Source: DATCBF01 sp964401995 (GTDB lineage Bacteria; Actinomycetota; Thermoleophilia; Solirubrobacterales; 70-9). Taken from it: a stretch of 64,000 nucleotides of DNA. The notes beneath the pieces are model-generated. The model was not told the DNA's origin. It searched no databases and saw only the letters and a list, made by a program, of their open reading frames with translations. Position numbers and translations under genes: made by a program. This document shows, one piece after another, positions 1 through 8,546 of the stretch (positions within the stretch are counted from its first letter, which is position 1; every line of letters starts with the position of its first letter). Location of the stretch: contig CAYOAP010000007.1 of NCBI GenBank assembly GCA_964401995.1, positions 1 to 64,000 on the forward strand, given 5' to 3'.

Positions 1-6
1 GGTGGC

Positions 7-127
7 GTCGGGATGGGGCGGACTCGCCGGCCCGAAGGCTGTGGAGGGCAAGGCTTGAGCCCTAAGAGCGCGGTGTCCCTCCGCCCGGAGCAGCGCGAAA
101 GGGACGCCGAGGGTGCCCCATCCCGAC
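7..127. repeat. 121-bp palindromic element downstream of the OGDH gene
   Basis: The outer arms GTCGGGATGGGGC (7-19) and GCCCCATCCCGAC (115-127) are perfect 13-bp inverted repeats, and weaker pairing continues inward for about 14 more bases. CTAAG at 62-66 is almost exactly central. Size and design (outer arms, about 70-nt interior, central CTAAG) resemble the elements at 35126-35237 and 48596-48714. It lies 24 bp past the stop of the minus-strand OGDH gene and could also act as its terminator. No gene was recognised in bases 1-150. Family membership is inferred from architecture only. Confidence 0.5.
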
Positions 128-150
128 GACAGGCCCCGCGCGCCAGGCGG

Positions 151-3100
151 TTACGCGCTGGGCGTAAGAGCGGTGAGGACTATTCGTTCCTGCTCGCGCG
201 CGTGGGCGGCGGAGTAGCCCTCGCCGGGGCTGGCGCGGCCGGGGCGGCCTATGTACTTCAGCTCCACTCCGTCGGGGAGGAGGTCGGGCATGCGGCGTGA
301 CATCACCTTCCAGGCGCCCATGTTGCGCGGCTCCTCCTGGACCCAGGCGATCTCCTTCAGGTTCGGGTAGGTGGCGATCACCTCGGCCAGCTGCTCCTTG
401 GCGAAGGGGTAGAGCATCTCGACCCGGGCGATCGCGACGTTGTCGGCGGCGGCGCGCCGTTCGCTGGCGTCCATGTCGAAGTAGACCTTGCCGGTGCAGA
501 GGATCAGCCGCTCGACCTTCTCGCGGCGCTCCGTGGCGGCGGGGTCGTCGAGGATGAAGTGGAACTGGCCGTCGGTCAGTTCCTCGAGGCTGGCGGCGGC
601 GCGGTCGAGGCGCAGCAGGCCCTTCGGGGTGAAGACGATCTGCGGCCGCGGCTTGCGGATCAGCGCCTGGCGGCGCAGGAGGTGGAAGTACTGGGCGGCC
701 GTGGTCGGGTTGGCGATGCGGATGTTGCCCTCGGCGCCGAGGGCGAGGAAGCGCTCGATCCGGGCGCTGGAGTGCTCCGGGCCGGATCCCTCGTAGCCGT
801 GCGGCAGCAGCAGAGTCAGGCGGCTGGTCTGGCCCCACTTGGCCTCGCCGGAGACGATGAAGCTGTCGATGATCACCTGGGCGGCGTTGCCGAAGTCGCC
901 GAACTGCGCCTCCCAGAGGACGAGCGCGTTGGGCGTCGCCGCCGAGTAGCCGTACTCGAAGCCGAGGCAGGCGATCTCCGAGAGCGGGCTGTTGTAGAGC
1001 TCGAACGGCGCCGCCGCGTCCTCGAGGTTCTGCATCGGGCAGTACTTGAGGCCGGTGTTCTCGTCGTGGAGGACGAGGTGGCGGTGGGAGAAGGTGCCGC
1101 GCTCGGTGTCCTGGCCGGTGAGGCGGGTGTGGACGCCCTCGGTCAGCAGCGAGGCGAAGGCCAGAGCCTCGGCCTGGCCGAAGTCGATCCCGCCCTGCTC
1201 CATCGCCTCGACCCGGTGCGAGAGCGGGCGGCGCAGCTTGCGATGGACGGTGAAGCTCTCCGGCGTCTTCAGCAGCGCCTGGTTGAGGTCGCGCAGCTTC
1301 TCGGCCGGGACCGCGGTGTCGACCGGTGGGCTGGCGCTGCGGTCGAGCTCGCCGGTGGCGACGGTGGTTTTGGTCGGGTCCTCGTACTCGCCGGACTCCA
1401 TCTTCTCGCGCAGGCCTTTCAGCGCCGCCGACATCTCCTCGCGACGCTCGACCGAAGCCTTCTCGACGTCCTCGGCGGCGACCACACTCTCGCCCAGCAG
1501 CTTCTCGGCGTAGATCTCGGAGACCGGCTTGTGCGCCTTGATCTTGGCCGCCTGCAGCGGCTGGGTGTAGGCGGGCTCGTCGGTCTCGTTGTGGCCGAAG
1601 CGGCGGTAGCCGATCACGTCGATGACGATGTCGCGGCTCCAGCGCTCGCGGTAGGCCATCGCCAGGCGGATCGCCGCCGAGCAGGCCTCGACGTCGTCGG
1701 CGTTGACGTGCACGATCGGCACGTTGAAGCCCTTCGCCACGTCGGCCGCGTAGGGGGTCGAGCGGGCCTCCTCCGGGTCGGTGGTGAAGCCGACCTGGTT
1801 GTTCTGGATGACGTGGATCGTGCCGCCAGTGCTGTAGCCCTTCAGCGACTGCAGGTTGAGGGTCTCGGGGACGACGCCCTGGGCTGGGAAGGCGGCGTCG
1901 CCGTGCAGCAGGACCGGGACGGCGCGCTTCGGGTCGTGGCTCAGGGTCGGGCCCTCGAAGTCGCTCTGCAGGAAGCGGGCGCCGCCGGTGACGACCGGGT
2001 TGACGAACTCGAGGTGGCTCGGGTTCGGGTAGAGCCGGATCGAGATTTTCTCGCCCTCGCTGGTCTCGTAGACGCCCTGGTGGCCGTAGTGGTACTTGAC
2101 GTCGCCGGTGCCGCCGTGGGGGATCGCGGCGACGGCCTTGACCGCGTCGATTTTCTTCGAGCCCTCGAACTCGGCCAGGATCGCCTCGACCGGGCGGCCG
2201 AGGTTGTGGGCGAGGACGCTGAGCCGGCCGCGGTGGGCCATCCCGAAGACGACCTCCTCGGCCCCGGCGCGGTGGGCGAGGGTGACCAGCTCGTCGAGCA
2301 TCGGCACGACCGCGTCGAGCCCCTCGATCGAGAACATCTTCTGGCCGAGGTAGGCCTTCTCGAGGAAGCGCTCGAACTCAAAGACGTCGATCAGGCGGTC
2401 GAGCAGGCGGCGCTTCTCGTCGTCGGCCAGGGGCTTGCGGTGGGCGCCGGTCTCGATCATCTCGCGCAGCCAGATCCGCTGGTTGTGGGAGGAGATGTGC
2501 TCGAACTGGTAGGCCATCGTCCCGCAGTAGGCGTCGCGCATCCGCGGCAGCGCCTCCAGCAGGGTCTCGCCGGGAACTCCGATCCGCAGGATCGAGGCGG
2601 GGATCCGCGACATCAGCTCCGGGGTCAGGTTGAGCGTCTCCGGCTCGATCGCCGGGTCGCCCTTGGGCGCGGAGCCAAGCGGGTCGAGGTGGGCGGCCAT
2701 GTGGCCGTGGGTGCGGTAGCCCTTGAGCAACGAGGTCGCCGCCTGGACTGCCTGCAGCAGCTCCTCGTCGACCTGGTTGGGGCTGCCGGCCGGCGCGGCG
2801 GAGGCGCTGCCGAGCGGTGGCGCCGAGGCGGAGGCCGGGTGGGCGGAGGCGAGCGGGGCGGGGTCGACCCCGAGCTCGGCCGCCAGCGTCTCGTAGAAGC
2901 CGTCCTCGCCTTGCAGCAGCTGCTCGATCCGGCGCAGGAAGGCGCCCGACTCGGCGCCCTGGATCACGCGGTGGTCGTAGGTCGAGGTCAGCGTCATCAC
3001 CTTGGAGACGCCGAGCTGGCGGATCCGCTCCGGGTTGGCGTGCGCCCACTCGGGCGGGTAGGCGATCGAGCCGGTGGCGATGATCGCGCTCTGCCCGCTC

Positions 3101-4164
3101 ATCAGCCGTGGCACCGAGGCGACGGTGCCGATCCCGCCCGGGTTGGTCAGCGAGATGTTGGTGCCCTGGAAGTCGTCGGGGCTGAGCTTGCTCTCGCGGG
3201 TCTTCTTGATCAGTTCCTCGTAATAGGTGTGGAAGCCGGCGAAGTCGAGCCCGTCGGCGCCCTTGATCGCCGGGACCATCAGGCTGTGGGAGCCGTCCTT
3301 GCGCTCGACGTCGACGGCGATGCCGAGGTTGACCGGGCCGCGCTCGATCGCGAACGGCTTGCCCTCGCGCTCCTCGAAGGTGCGGACCATGACCGGGAAG
3401 TCTTTGGCGGCGCGGACGATCGCCCAGGCGACGAGGTGGGTGAAGGAGACCTTCATCCCCCTCTCTTTCAGCACCCCGTTCAGCGCCTTGCGTTTGGCGT
3501 CCAGAGTGTCGACGGCGACGGTCCGGAACGAAGTGGCGGTAGGAACGGCCCGGCTCTCGTTCATAGCCGAGGCCAGCATCGCCGCCGGCCCCCGAATCGC
3601 CTTGGCCTCGCCAGCGGCGGGCGCTGTCGTCCCTCCGCCGTTAGAAGCGGCAAGCACGTCCTCTTTAGTCACCTTGGCCCCAGGACCCGACCCGCTCACA
3701 GAACCCAGGTCGACCCCGTGCTCGGCAGCAACCCTTCGCGCCACCGGGGTCGCCCGCACTCCGTCGCCACCGTTGGCGTCACCGCTGTTTCCAACGCTCC
3801 CGACTGCGGGTGGCGGCGTGGGTGCGCCCTCCCGGGTGTTCGCGGGAGGGTCACCCGCGGCGACAGGACCCGCAGCCGAGCCATTGGAACCCTCGGCCGT
3901 CCCGCCATCACCGTCCCCCGGCTCCATCTCAGCCAGGGGCGCCCCGACCGGAACTTCCTCGTCAACCTGCGCGATCAGCTTCGTGATCACGCCCGAAGTC
4001 GGCGCCGGGACCTCGGCGTCGACCTTGTCGGTCGAGATCTCGACGACGGTATCCCCCTCGTTTACGAAGTCCCCCTCAGCGACGTGCCACTCGAGGACAA
4101 TGCCCTCGGTGACCGACTCGCCCATCTCGGGCATCTGGATCTGCACGGTCGCCGTTTGCGCCAT
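151..4164 (-). CDS. kgd: Fused 2-oxoglutarate dehydrogenase E2-E1 (lipoyl + E3-binding + succinyltransferase + TPP-dependent E1)
   Basis: 1337 aa. Converts 2-oxoglutarate to succinyl-CoA (or succinic semialdehyde) in the TCA cycle. Domains in order: lipoyl domain (1-80, lysine 47 in STDKVDAE); Ala/Gly/Pro linker; peripheral E3-binding domain (about 137-172, RATPVARRVAAEHGVDLG); E2 acyltransferase (about 195-425, catalytic DHRVIQGAESG near 398); then the E1 half to the end with GMAHRGRLSVLAHNLGR and the TPP region GDAAFPAQGVVPETLNL. DHRxxQGA rather than DHRxxDG is typical of actinobacterial KGD/OdhA. Unlike mycobacterial KGD and corynebacterial OdhA, this copy carries its own lipoyl and E3-binding domains. 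The ATG start gives an intact lipoyl domain. Divergent from the acyl reductase gene with a 26-bp gap. The linker (roughly 3,750-3,950) is less uniform in codon use than the rest. Confidence 0.95.
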   Translation of the reverse strand: MAQTATVQIQMPEMGESVTEGIVLEWHVAEGDFVNEGDTVVEISTDKVDAEVPAPTSGVITKLIAQVDEEVPVGAPLAEMEPGDGDGGTAEGSNGSAAGPVAAGDPPANTREGAPTPPPAVGSVGNSGDANGGDGVRATPVARRVAAEHGVDLGSVSGSGPGAKVTKEDVLAASNGGGTTAPAAGEAKAIRGPAAMLASAMNESRAVPTATSFRTVAVDTLDAKRKALNGVLKERGMKVSFTHLVAWAIVRAAKDFPVMVRTFEEREGKPFAIERGPVNLGIAVDVERKDGSHSLMVPAIKGADGLDFAGFHTYYEELIKKTRESKLSPDDFQGTNISLTNPGGIGTVASVPRLMSGQSAIIATGSIAYPPEWAHANPERIRQLGVSKVMTLTSTYDHRVIQGAESGAFLRRIEQLLQGEDGFYETLAAELGVDPAPLASAHPASASAPPLGSASAAPAGSPNQVDEELLQAVQAATSLLKGYRTHGHMAAHLDPLGSAPKGDPAIEPETLNLTPELMSRIPASILRIGVPGETLLEALPRMRDAYCGTMAYQFEHISSHNQRIWLREMIETGAHRKPLADDEKRRLLDRLIDVFEFERFLEKAYLGQKMFSIEGLDAVVPMLDELVTLAHRAGAEEVVFGMAHRGRLSVLAHNLGRPVEAILAEFEGSKKIDAVKAVAAIPHGGTGDVKYHYGHQGVYETSEGEKISIRLYPNPSHLEFVNPVVTGGARFLQSDFEGPTLSHDPKRAVPVLLHGDAAFPAQGVVPETLNLQSLKGYSTGGTIHVIQNNQVGFTTDPEEARSTPYAADVAKGFNVPIVHVNADDVEACSAAIRLAMAYRERWSRDIVIDVIGYRRFGHNETDEPAYTQPLQAAKIKAHKPVSEIYAEKLLGESVVAAEDVEKASVERREEMSAALKGLREKMESGEYEDPTKTTVATGELDRSASPPVDTAVPAEKLRDLNQALLKTPESFTVHRKLRRPLSHRVEAMEQGGIDFGQAEALAFASLLTEGVHTRLTGQDTERGTFSHRHLVLHDENTGLKYCPMQNLEDAAAPFELYNSPLSEIACLGFEYGYSAATPNALVLWEAQFGDFGNAAQVIIDSFIVSGEAKWGQTSRLTLLLPHGYEGSGPEHSSARIERFLALGAEGNIRIANPTTAAQYFHLLRRQALIRKPRPQIVFTPKGLLRLDRAAASLEELTDGQFHFILDDPAATERREKVERLILCTGKVYFDMDASERRAAADNVAIARVEMLYPFAKEQLAEVIATYPNLKEIAWVQEEPRNMGAWKVMSRRMPDLLPDGVELKYIGRPGRASPGEGYSAAHAREQERIVLTALTPSA

Positions 4165-4190
4165 CGTCAGTTTGAGTGTATGAAACAGAG

Positions 4191-6182
4191 ATGAATTACT
4201 TCTTAACCGGCGCGACGGGCTTCATCGGCCGCAACCTCGTCGAGCGGCTTTTGCAGCGCGAGGGGACGATTTACGCGCTGGTCCGAGCCGGCTCCCGGGG
4301 ACGCCTCGAGGAGCTGCGAACGGGCTGGGGGGCAGACGGGGCGCGGATTGTGCCGATCGCCGGCGATCTCTCGCAGCCGGGCCTCGGCGTCTCCGAGGAG
4401 GACATGGTGACGATGCGGGGCGAGGTCGACCACTTCTTCCATCTCGCCGCGATCTACGACCTCACCGCCGACGCCGAGAGCCAGGAGATCGCCAATGTCG
4501 AGGGAACGCGGCATGCGGTCGAGCTTGCCGGAGCAATCGAGGCGGGCTGTTTTCACCAGGTCAGCTCGATCGCCGTGGCCGGCCTTTACGAGGGCGAATG
4601 GCGCGAGGAGATGTTCGACGGCGCCCAGAAACTCGACAACAACCCCTACTTCAGGACCAAGCACGAGTCCGAGCGGGTCGTGCGCGAGGAGTGCGCGCGG
4701 CCCTGGCGCGTCTACCGCCCCGGGATCGTCGTCGGCGACTCGCGCAGCGGCGAGATGGACAAGGTCGACGGCCCCTATTACTTCTTCAAGCTGTTGCAGC
4801 GGGCGCGCAAAGTGCTGCCCTCCTGGCTGCCGACGGTCGGGGTCGAGGGCGGCGAGATCAACATCGTCCCGGTCGATTACGTCGCCGCGGCGATGGACCA
4901 CATCGCCCACCAGCCGGGGCTCGACGGCCAGGCCTTCCACCTCACCGACCCCAGCCCGAAGACCGCGGGCGAGGTCGTCAACCTCTTCGCCAAGGCCGCC
5001 GACGCGCCGCAGATGACGGTGCGGCTGGAAGCCGACGTGGTCAATCCGGCCGCCTCGCTGCTCAGCGCGGGCCTGAAGCTTTTCCCGCCCGGCAAGCGCA
5101 TCGTCAACGCCGCCCTCGGCGAGATCGGGCTGCCGGCCTCGATCCTCGGCTACGTCAACTACCCGACGACCTTCGACTCGACCAACGCCCAGGCGGCGCT
5201 GGAGGGCTCCGGCATCGAGGTGCCGCCACTTGAGTCCTACGCCGCCAAGCTCTGGGACTACTGGGAGCGCACGCTCGATCCCGATCTCTTCAAGGACCGC
5301 TCGCTCTCGGGCGCGGTGCGGGGCAAGGTCGTCCTGATCACCGGCGCCTCCTCTGGGATCGGCAAAGCGGCGGCGGTCAAGGTCGCCGACGCCGGGGCGA
5401 CGGTGCTGCTGGTCGCCCGCTCGGCCGAGAAGCTGGAGGAGACCAAGGACGAGATCGAGCAAGCCGGTGGCACCGCCCACATCCACCGTTGTGACCTCTC
5501 CGACATCGAGGACGTCGAGCGGATGGCCGACGAGGTGCTCGCCTACCACGGCCACGTCGACATCCTCGTCAACAACGCCGGCCGCTCGATCCGCCGCTCG
5601 GTGGCGCTCTCCACCGACCGCTTCCACGATTACGAGCGCACGATCCAGCTCAACTACCTGGGGGCGCTGCGGCTGATCCTGAAGCTGCTGCCGACGATGC
5701 GGGCGCGCAAGGCGGGCCAGATCATCAACATCAGCTCGATCGGCGTCCAGACCAATCCGCCGCGGTTCTCGGCCTACGTCGCCTCAAAGGCGGCGCTCGA
5801 TGCCTTCAGCCGTGTGATCGCCTCCGAGATCGTCGACGACAAGGTCCACATCACGACGATCCACATGCCGCTGGTGCGGACGCCGATGATCGCGCCGACT
5901 CGGATGTACGACATGTTCCCGGCGATCACGCCGGAGGAGGCGGCCGAGATGATCGCCAAGGCGATGGTCGAGAAGCCGAAGAAGGTGGCGACCCGGCTCG
6001 GCAACCTCGGCGAGCTGATCTACGCGGTCTCGCCGAAGACCAGCGACACGATCCTCAACACCGCCTACAAGCTCTTCCCCGAGTCGCAGGCGGCGAAAGG
6101 CAAAACCGACGAGGCGCCGGACAAGCCGCCCTCGACCGAGGCCGTTGCCTTTGCGCACCTGATGAAAGGTGTGCATTGGTAG
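4191..6182 (+). CDS. Two-domain fatty acyl-CoA reductase (SDR family)
   Basis: 663 aa from ATG 4191, chosen because MNYFLTGATGFIG puts the nucleotide-binding loop at the extreme N-terminus; an in-frame GTG lies at 4176. The N-terminal domain (1-370) is an extended, thioester-reductase-like SDR with GATGFIG and YFRTK (YxxxK). The C-terminal domain (about 385-620) is a classical SDR with TGASSGIG, NNAG and SAYVASK. This tandem layout and length match bacterial fatty acyl-CoA reductases of the mycobacterial Rv3391 / Marinobacter Maqu_2507 type, which reduce acyl-CoA via aldehyde to fatty alcohol with NADPH. The next gene, 15 bp on, is ADPS-like and would consume fatty alcohol. Substrate is inferred, not seen. 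Confidence 0.8.
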   Translation: MNYFLTGATGFIGRNLVERLLQREGTIYALVRAGSRGRLEELRTGWGADGARIVPIAGDLSQPGLGVSEEDMVTMRGEVDHFFHLAAIYDLTADAESQEIANVEGTRHAVELAGAIEAGCFHQVSSIAVAGLYEGEWREEMFDGAQKLDNNPYFRTKHESERVVREECARPWRVYRPGIVVGDSRSGEMDKVDGPYYFFKLLQRARKVLPSWLPTVGVEGGEINIVPVDYVAAAMDHIAHQPGLDGQAFHLTDPSPKTAGEVVNLFAKAADAPQMTVRLEADVVNPAASLLSAGLKLFPPGKRIVNAALGEIGLPASILGYVNYPTTFDSTNAQAALEGSGIEVPPLESYAAKLWDYWERTLDPDLFKDRSLSGAVRGKVVLITGASSGIGKAAAVKVADAGATVLLVARSAEKLEETKDEIEQAGGTAHIHRCDLSDIEDVERMADEVLAYHGHVDILVNNAGRSIRRSVALSTDRFHDYERTIQLNYLGALRLILKLLPTMRARKAGQIINISSIGVQTNPPRFSAYVASKAALDAFSRVIASEIVDDKVHITTIHMPLVRTPMIAPTRMYDMFPAITPEEAAEMIAKAMVEKPKKVATRLGNLGELIYAVSPKTSDTILNTAYKLFPESQAAKGKTDEAPDKPPSTEAVAFAHLMKGVHW

Positions 6183-6197
6183 GTCGTGGGGTCTGCG

Positions 6198-7802
6198 ATG
6201 ACTGCACGACGGCTTAAGCACTGGGGGTGGGGATACGAGGATCAGGCCCCCTCGGATCTTGAGCTGAAGGAGGCCGCTGCCGGAATCAGGGAGCGGCTCG
6301 GGTTTGGCGGCGAGCCGCAGGCGCCTGTGCCATTGGAGCGGGTCGAGTTGCGGGCCCCGCGGCTGAAGGTCCCCGAGGAGTTCGGCGACCTCTTCTCCGA
6401 TGATCGCTACGAGCGGGTCTCGCGGGCGCTCGGCAAGTCCTATCGCGACGTCGTGCGCGGCTTCCGCGGCGAGTTCCCGAACCCGCCGGACCTGGTCGCT
6501 TTCCCCAAGGACGAGTCCGAGATCGAGACGGTGCTGAGCTGGTGCGAGAGCGCTGGGGCGGCGGTCGTCCCCTTCGGCGGCGGCACCAGCGTCGTCGGCG
6601 GGATCGAGGCGCGGCTTGGCGATCGCCCAGTCGTGACGATGGATCTGCGACGGCTGGACCGGGTGCTTGAGGTCGACCCCGCCTCGCTGGCGGCGCGGAT
6701 CCAGGCTGGGGCGACCGGGCCGGTGCTGGAAGAGCAGCTGCGCGGGCACGGCCTGACCCTGCGCCACTTCCCGCAGTCGTTCGAGTACGCGACGCTCGGC
6801 GGCTGGGTCGCGACCCGGGCCGGCGGCCACTTCGCGACGCTCTACACCCACATCGACGACCTTGTCGAGTCGGTGCGGGCGATCACACCGCGCGGGACCT
6901 GGGAGAGCCGCCGCCTGCCGGGCTCGGGCGCCGGCCCTTCGCCCGACCGGATGCTGATCGGCTCGGAGGGGATCCTCGGCGTGATCGCCGAGGCCTGGGT
7001 CCGGGTCCGCCCCCGCCCCCAGTTCAAGCTCTCCTGCGGGGTCGAGTTCGACGACTTCAACGCCGCGGCGCGGGCGGTGCGCGGGATCTCTCAGTCCGGC
7101 CTGCACCCCGCCAACTGCCGCCTGCTCGACGCGATGGAGGCGGGGACGACCGGGGCCGGCTCGGGCGAGAAGAACCTGATGGTGCTCGGCTTCGAGTCGC
7201 CGCACCACCCGGTCGACGGCTGGATGGATGTCGCGGTGGAGATCGCCCGCGAGCACGGCGGCGCCCCGGGAGAGGTCCGCGGCGGCGGAGGCGAGGGTGG
7301 CGACGCGGTCGGCGCCTGGCGCAACGCCTTTCTGCTCGCCCCCTACCTGCGCGACACCTTCGTCGCCTGCGGCGTGCTCTCGGAGACCTTCGAGACGGCG
7401 ATCACCTGGGACCGCTTCGAGGACTTCCACGCGGAGACGATGGCGGCGGTGCGGGCCAAGGTCGCCGAGGTCTGCGACGCGCCGCGCGAGGGTCCGGGAG
7501 CCGCGCGGGTCAGCTGCCGCTTCACCCACGTCTACCCCGACGGCCCGGCCCCCTACTTCACGGTCCTGGCCCCGGCTGTGCGCGGCGGCGAGGTCGAGCA
7601 GTGGGACGAGATCAAGGCCGCGGCGAGCGAGGCGCTGATCGAAGGCGGAGGCACGATCACCCACCACCACGCGGTCGGCCGCGATCACCGCCCCTGGTAT
7701 GACCGCCAGCGCCCGGCCCCCTTCGCCGCCGCCCTCCGCGCCGCCAAGGCCGAGCTCGACCCCAGCGGCATGCTCAACCCCGGCGTCCTCCTAGATCCCT
7801 AG
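6198..7802 (+). CDS. FAD-binding oxidoreductase, alkylglycerone-phosphate synthase-like
   Basis: 534 aa from ATG 6198 (a GTG at 6186 adds four residues). PCMH-type FAD fold: the pyrophosphate loop VVPFGGGTSVVGG lies near residue 125 and ATLGGWVATRAGGHFATLY near 200. Near the C-terminus GGTITHHHAVGRDHRPW contains the triple histidine seen in alkyl-dihydroxyacetonephosphate synthase (HHHGxG). ADPS swaps the acyl chain of acyl-DHAP for a fatty alcohol, giving an ether lipid. It directly follows a fatty acyl-CoA reductase, probably in one operon. Other members of the DLD/ADPS family (D-lactate or glycolate oxidases) are the main alternative; the HHH motif favours ADPS. A strong hairpin follows the stop. 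Confidence 0.75.
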   Translation: MTARRLKHWGWGYEDQAPSDLELKEAAAGIRERLGFGGEPQAPVPLERVELRAPRLKVPEEFGDLFSDDRYERVSRALGKSYRDVVRGFRGEFPNPPDLVAFPKDESEIETVLSWCESAGAAVVPFGGGTSVVGGIEARLGDRPVVTMDLRRLDRVLEVDPASLAARIQAGATGPVLEEQLRGHGLTLRHFPQSFEYATLGGWVATRAGGHFATLYTHIDDLVESVRAITPRGTWESRRLPGSGAGPSPDRMLIGSEGILGVIAEAWVRVRPRPQFKLSCGVEFDDFNAAARAVRGISQSGLHPANCRLLDAMEAGTTGAGSGEKNLMVLGFESPHHPVDGWMDVAVEIAREHGGAPGEVRGGGGEGGDAVGAWRNAFLLAPYLRDTFVACGVLSETFETAITWDRFEDFHAETMAAVRAKVAEVCDAPREGPGAARVSCRFTHVYPDGPAPYFTVLAPAVRGGEVEQWDEIKAAASEALIEGGGTITHHHAVGRDHRPWYDRQRPAPFAAALRAAKAELDPSGMLNPGVLLDP

Positions 7803-7851
7803 GCCGACGGGCCTATAAGTGACCCCAGAGTTGACTTTTAGGCCCATCGGC
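7803..7851 (+). terminator. Hairpin terminator after the acyl reductase/ADPS pair
   Basis: Arms 7803-7820 (GCCGACGGGCCTATAAGT) and 7834-7851 (ACTTTTAGGCCCATCGGC) pair at 16 of 18 positions around a 13-nt loop, starting on the base after the stop codon. There is no clear U-tract, as often in high-GC actinobacteria. The rest of 7852-7943 holds only the ribosome binding site of the next gene. Confidence 0.7.
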
Positions 7852-7943
7852 GGGATTACATAGCCCTTACACGCGCCTGATCGCGCCCGAACGCGGCCAC
7901 CTGAGGATGGGATCGACCGGATCGATACCTACAGGAGGTTGCG

Positions 7944-8471
7944 ATGTTCAATTCAGATCGAAAGCACTTGCGGGCGATTGCCACGCTCGGTGTCGCGTCC
8001 GCTCTGGCGCTCGGGGGAGTGGCGGCGGCGCAGGGCCCCTCGCAGACCGGCGCCCAGGGAGGCCAGGGCGCGGCGGGCCATCCCGGCGGGCCACCGCCGA
8101 TCGGGCCGCCGATGAAAGGCATGACCTACGCCGAGTTCCACGTCCAGAAAAACGGGCAGTCGGAAGTGATCAGGCTTGACCAGGGCAAGATCACCGCGGT
8201 CGACTCAAGCTCGATCACGCTGAGCGAGAACGACGGCAGCTCGGTCACGATCGCGCTCGACGACGAAACCAAGGTCCTCGGCAAACCCGGCGAGGAATCG
8301 ACCGTGGCCGATCTCTCGGTCGGGCAGACGGTTGTCGTTTGCGGCCCCGAGGGCGGCGCCGCCAAGACGGTGATGACGCCGCCGAAGCCGGGCCAGATGA
8401 AAGGCGGCCCACAGGGCGGCGGCCAGCTTCCGCCTCCGCCGCAGGGCGGGCCTCCGGACGGCAACAGCTAA
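7944..8471 (+). CDS. Small secreted protein with DUF5666-like beta domain
   Basis: 175 aa. Start ATG 7944 is preceded by a strong AGGAGG at 7933-7938. The N-terminus is a Sec signal peptide (basic MFNSDRKH, hydrophobic Ala/Leu core, AAAQ cleavage near residue 29). Low-complexity Gln/Gly/Pro sequence follows, then about 60 residues (GKITAVDSSSITLSENDG, then TKVLG, then VADLSVGQTVVV) resembling DUF5666, a small beta-barrel of unknown role. The tail is again Pro/Gly-rich. Adjacent to a two-component system 75 bp downstream; a link as sensed or regulated product is possible but unproven. Confidence 0.75.
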   Translation: MFNSDRKHLRAIATLGVASALALGGVAAAQGPSQTGAQGGQGAAGHPGGPPPIGPPMKGMTYAEFHVQKNGQSEVIRLDQGKITAVDSSSITLSENDGSSVTIALDDETKVLGKPGEESTVADLSVGQTVVVCGPEGGAAKTVMTPPKPGQMKGGPQGGGQLPPPPQGGPPDGNS

Positions 8472-8546
8472 GTCGCGGCGTGCTGGGAGGGGGCGGGCGG
8501 CTGCGGCTGCCCGCCCCGCCGCACATTCGAGTGAGAGGCTAAGCGC

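Noticed and set aside
3820..3856. Inverted repeat in the OGDH linker encoding TREGAPT, resembling peptides of the nuoG elements
   Set aside because: Stem is short (8 + 5 bp with a bulge) and there is no extended similarity to the 99-bp core; probably GC-rich linker coincidence.
559..4194. Very long plus-strand open frame (1211 codons) opposite the OGDH gene
   Set aside because: Antisense shadow of a high-GC gene; Val/Leu/Arg/Gly-rich with no domain, and the minus strand encodes a complete known enzyme.
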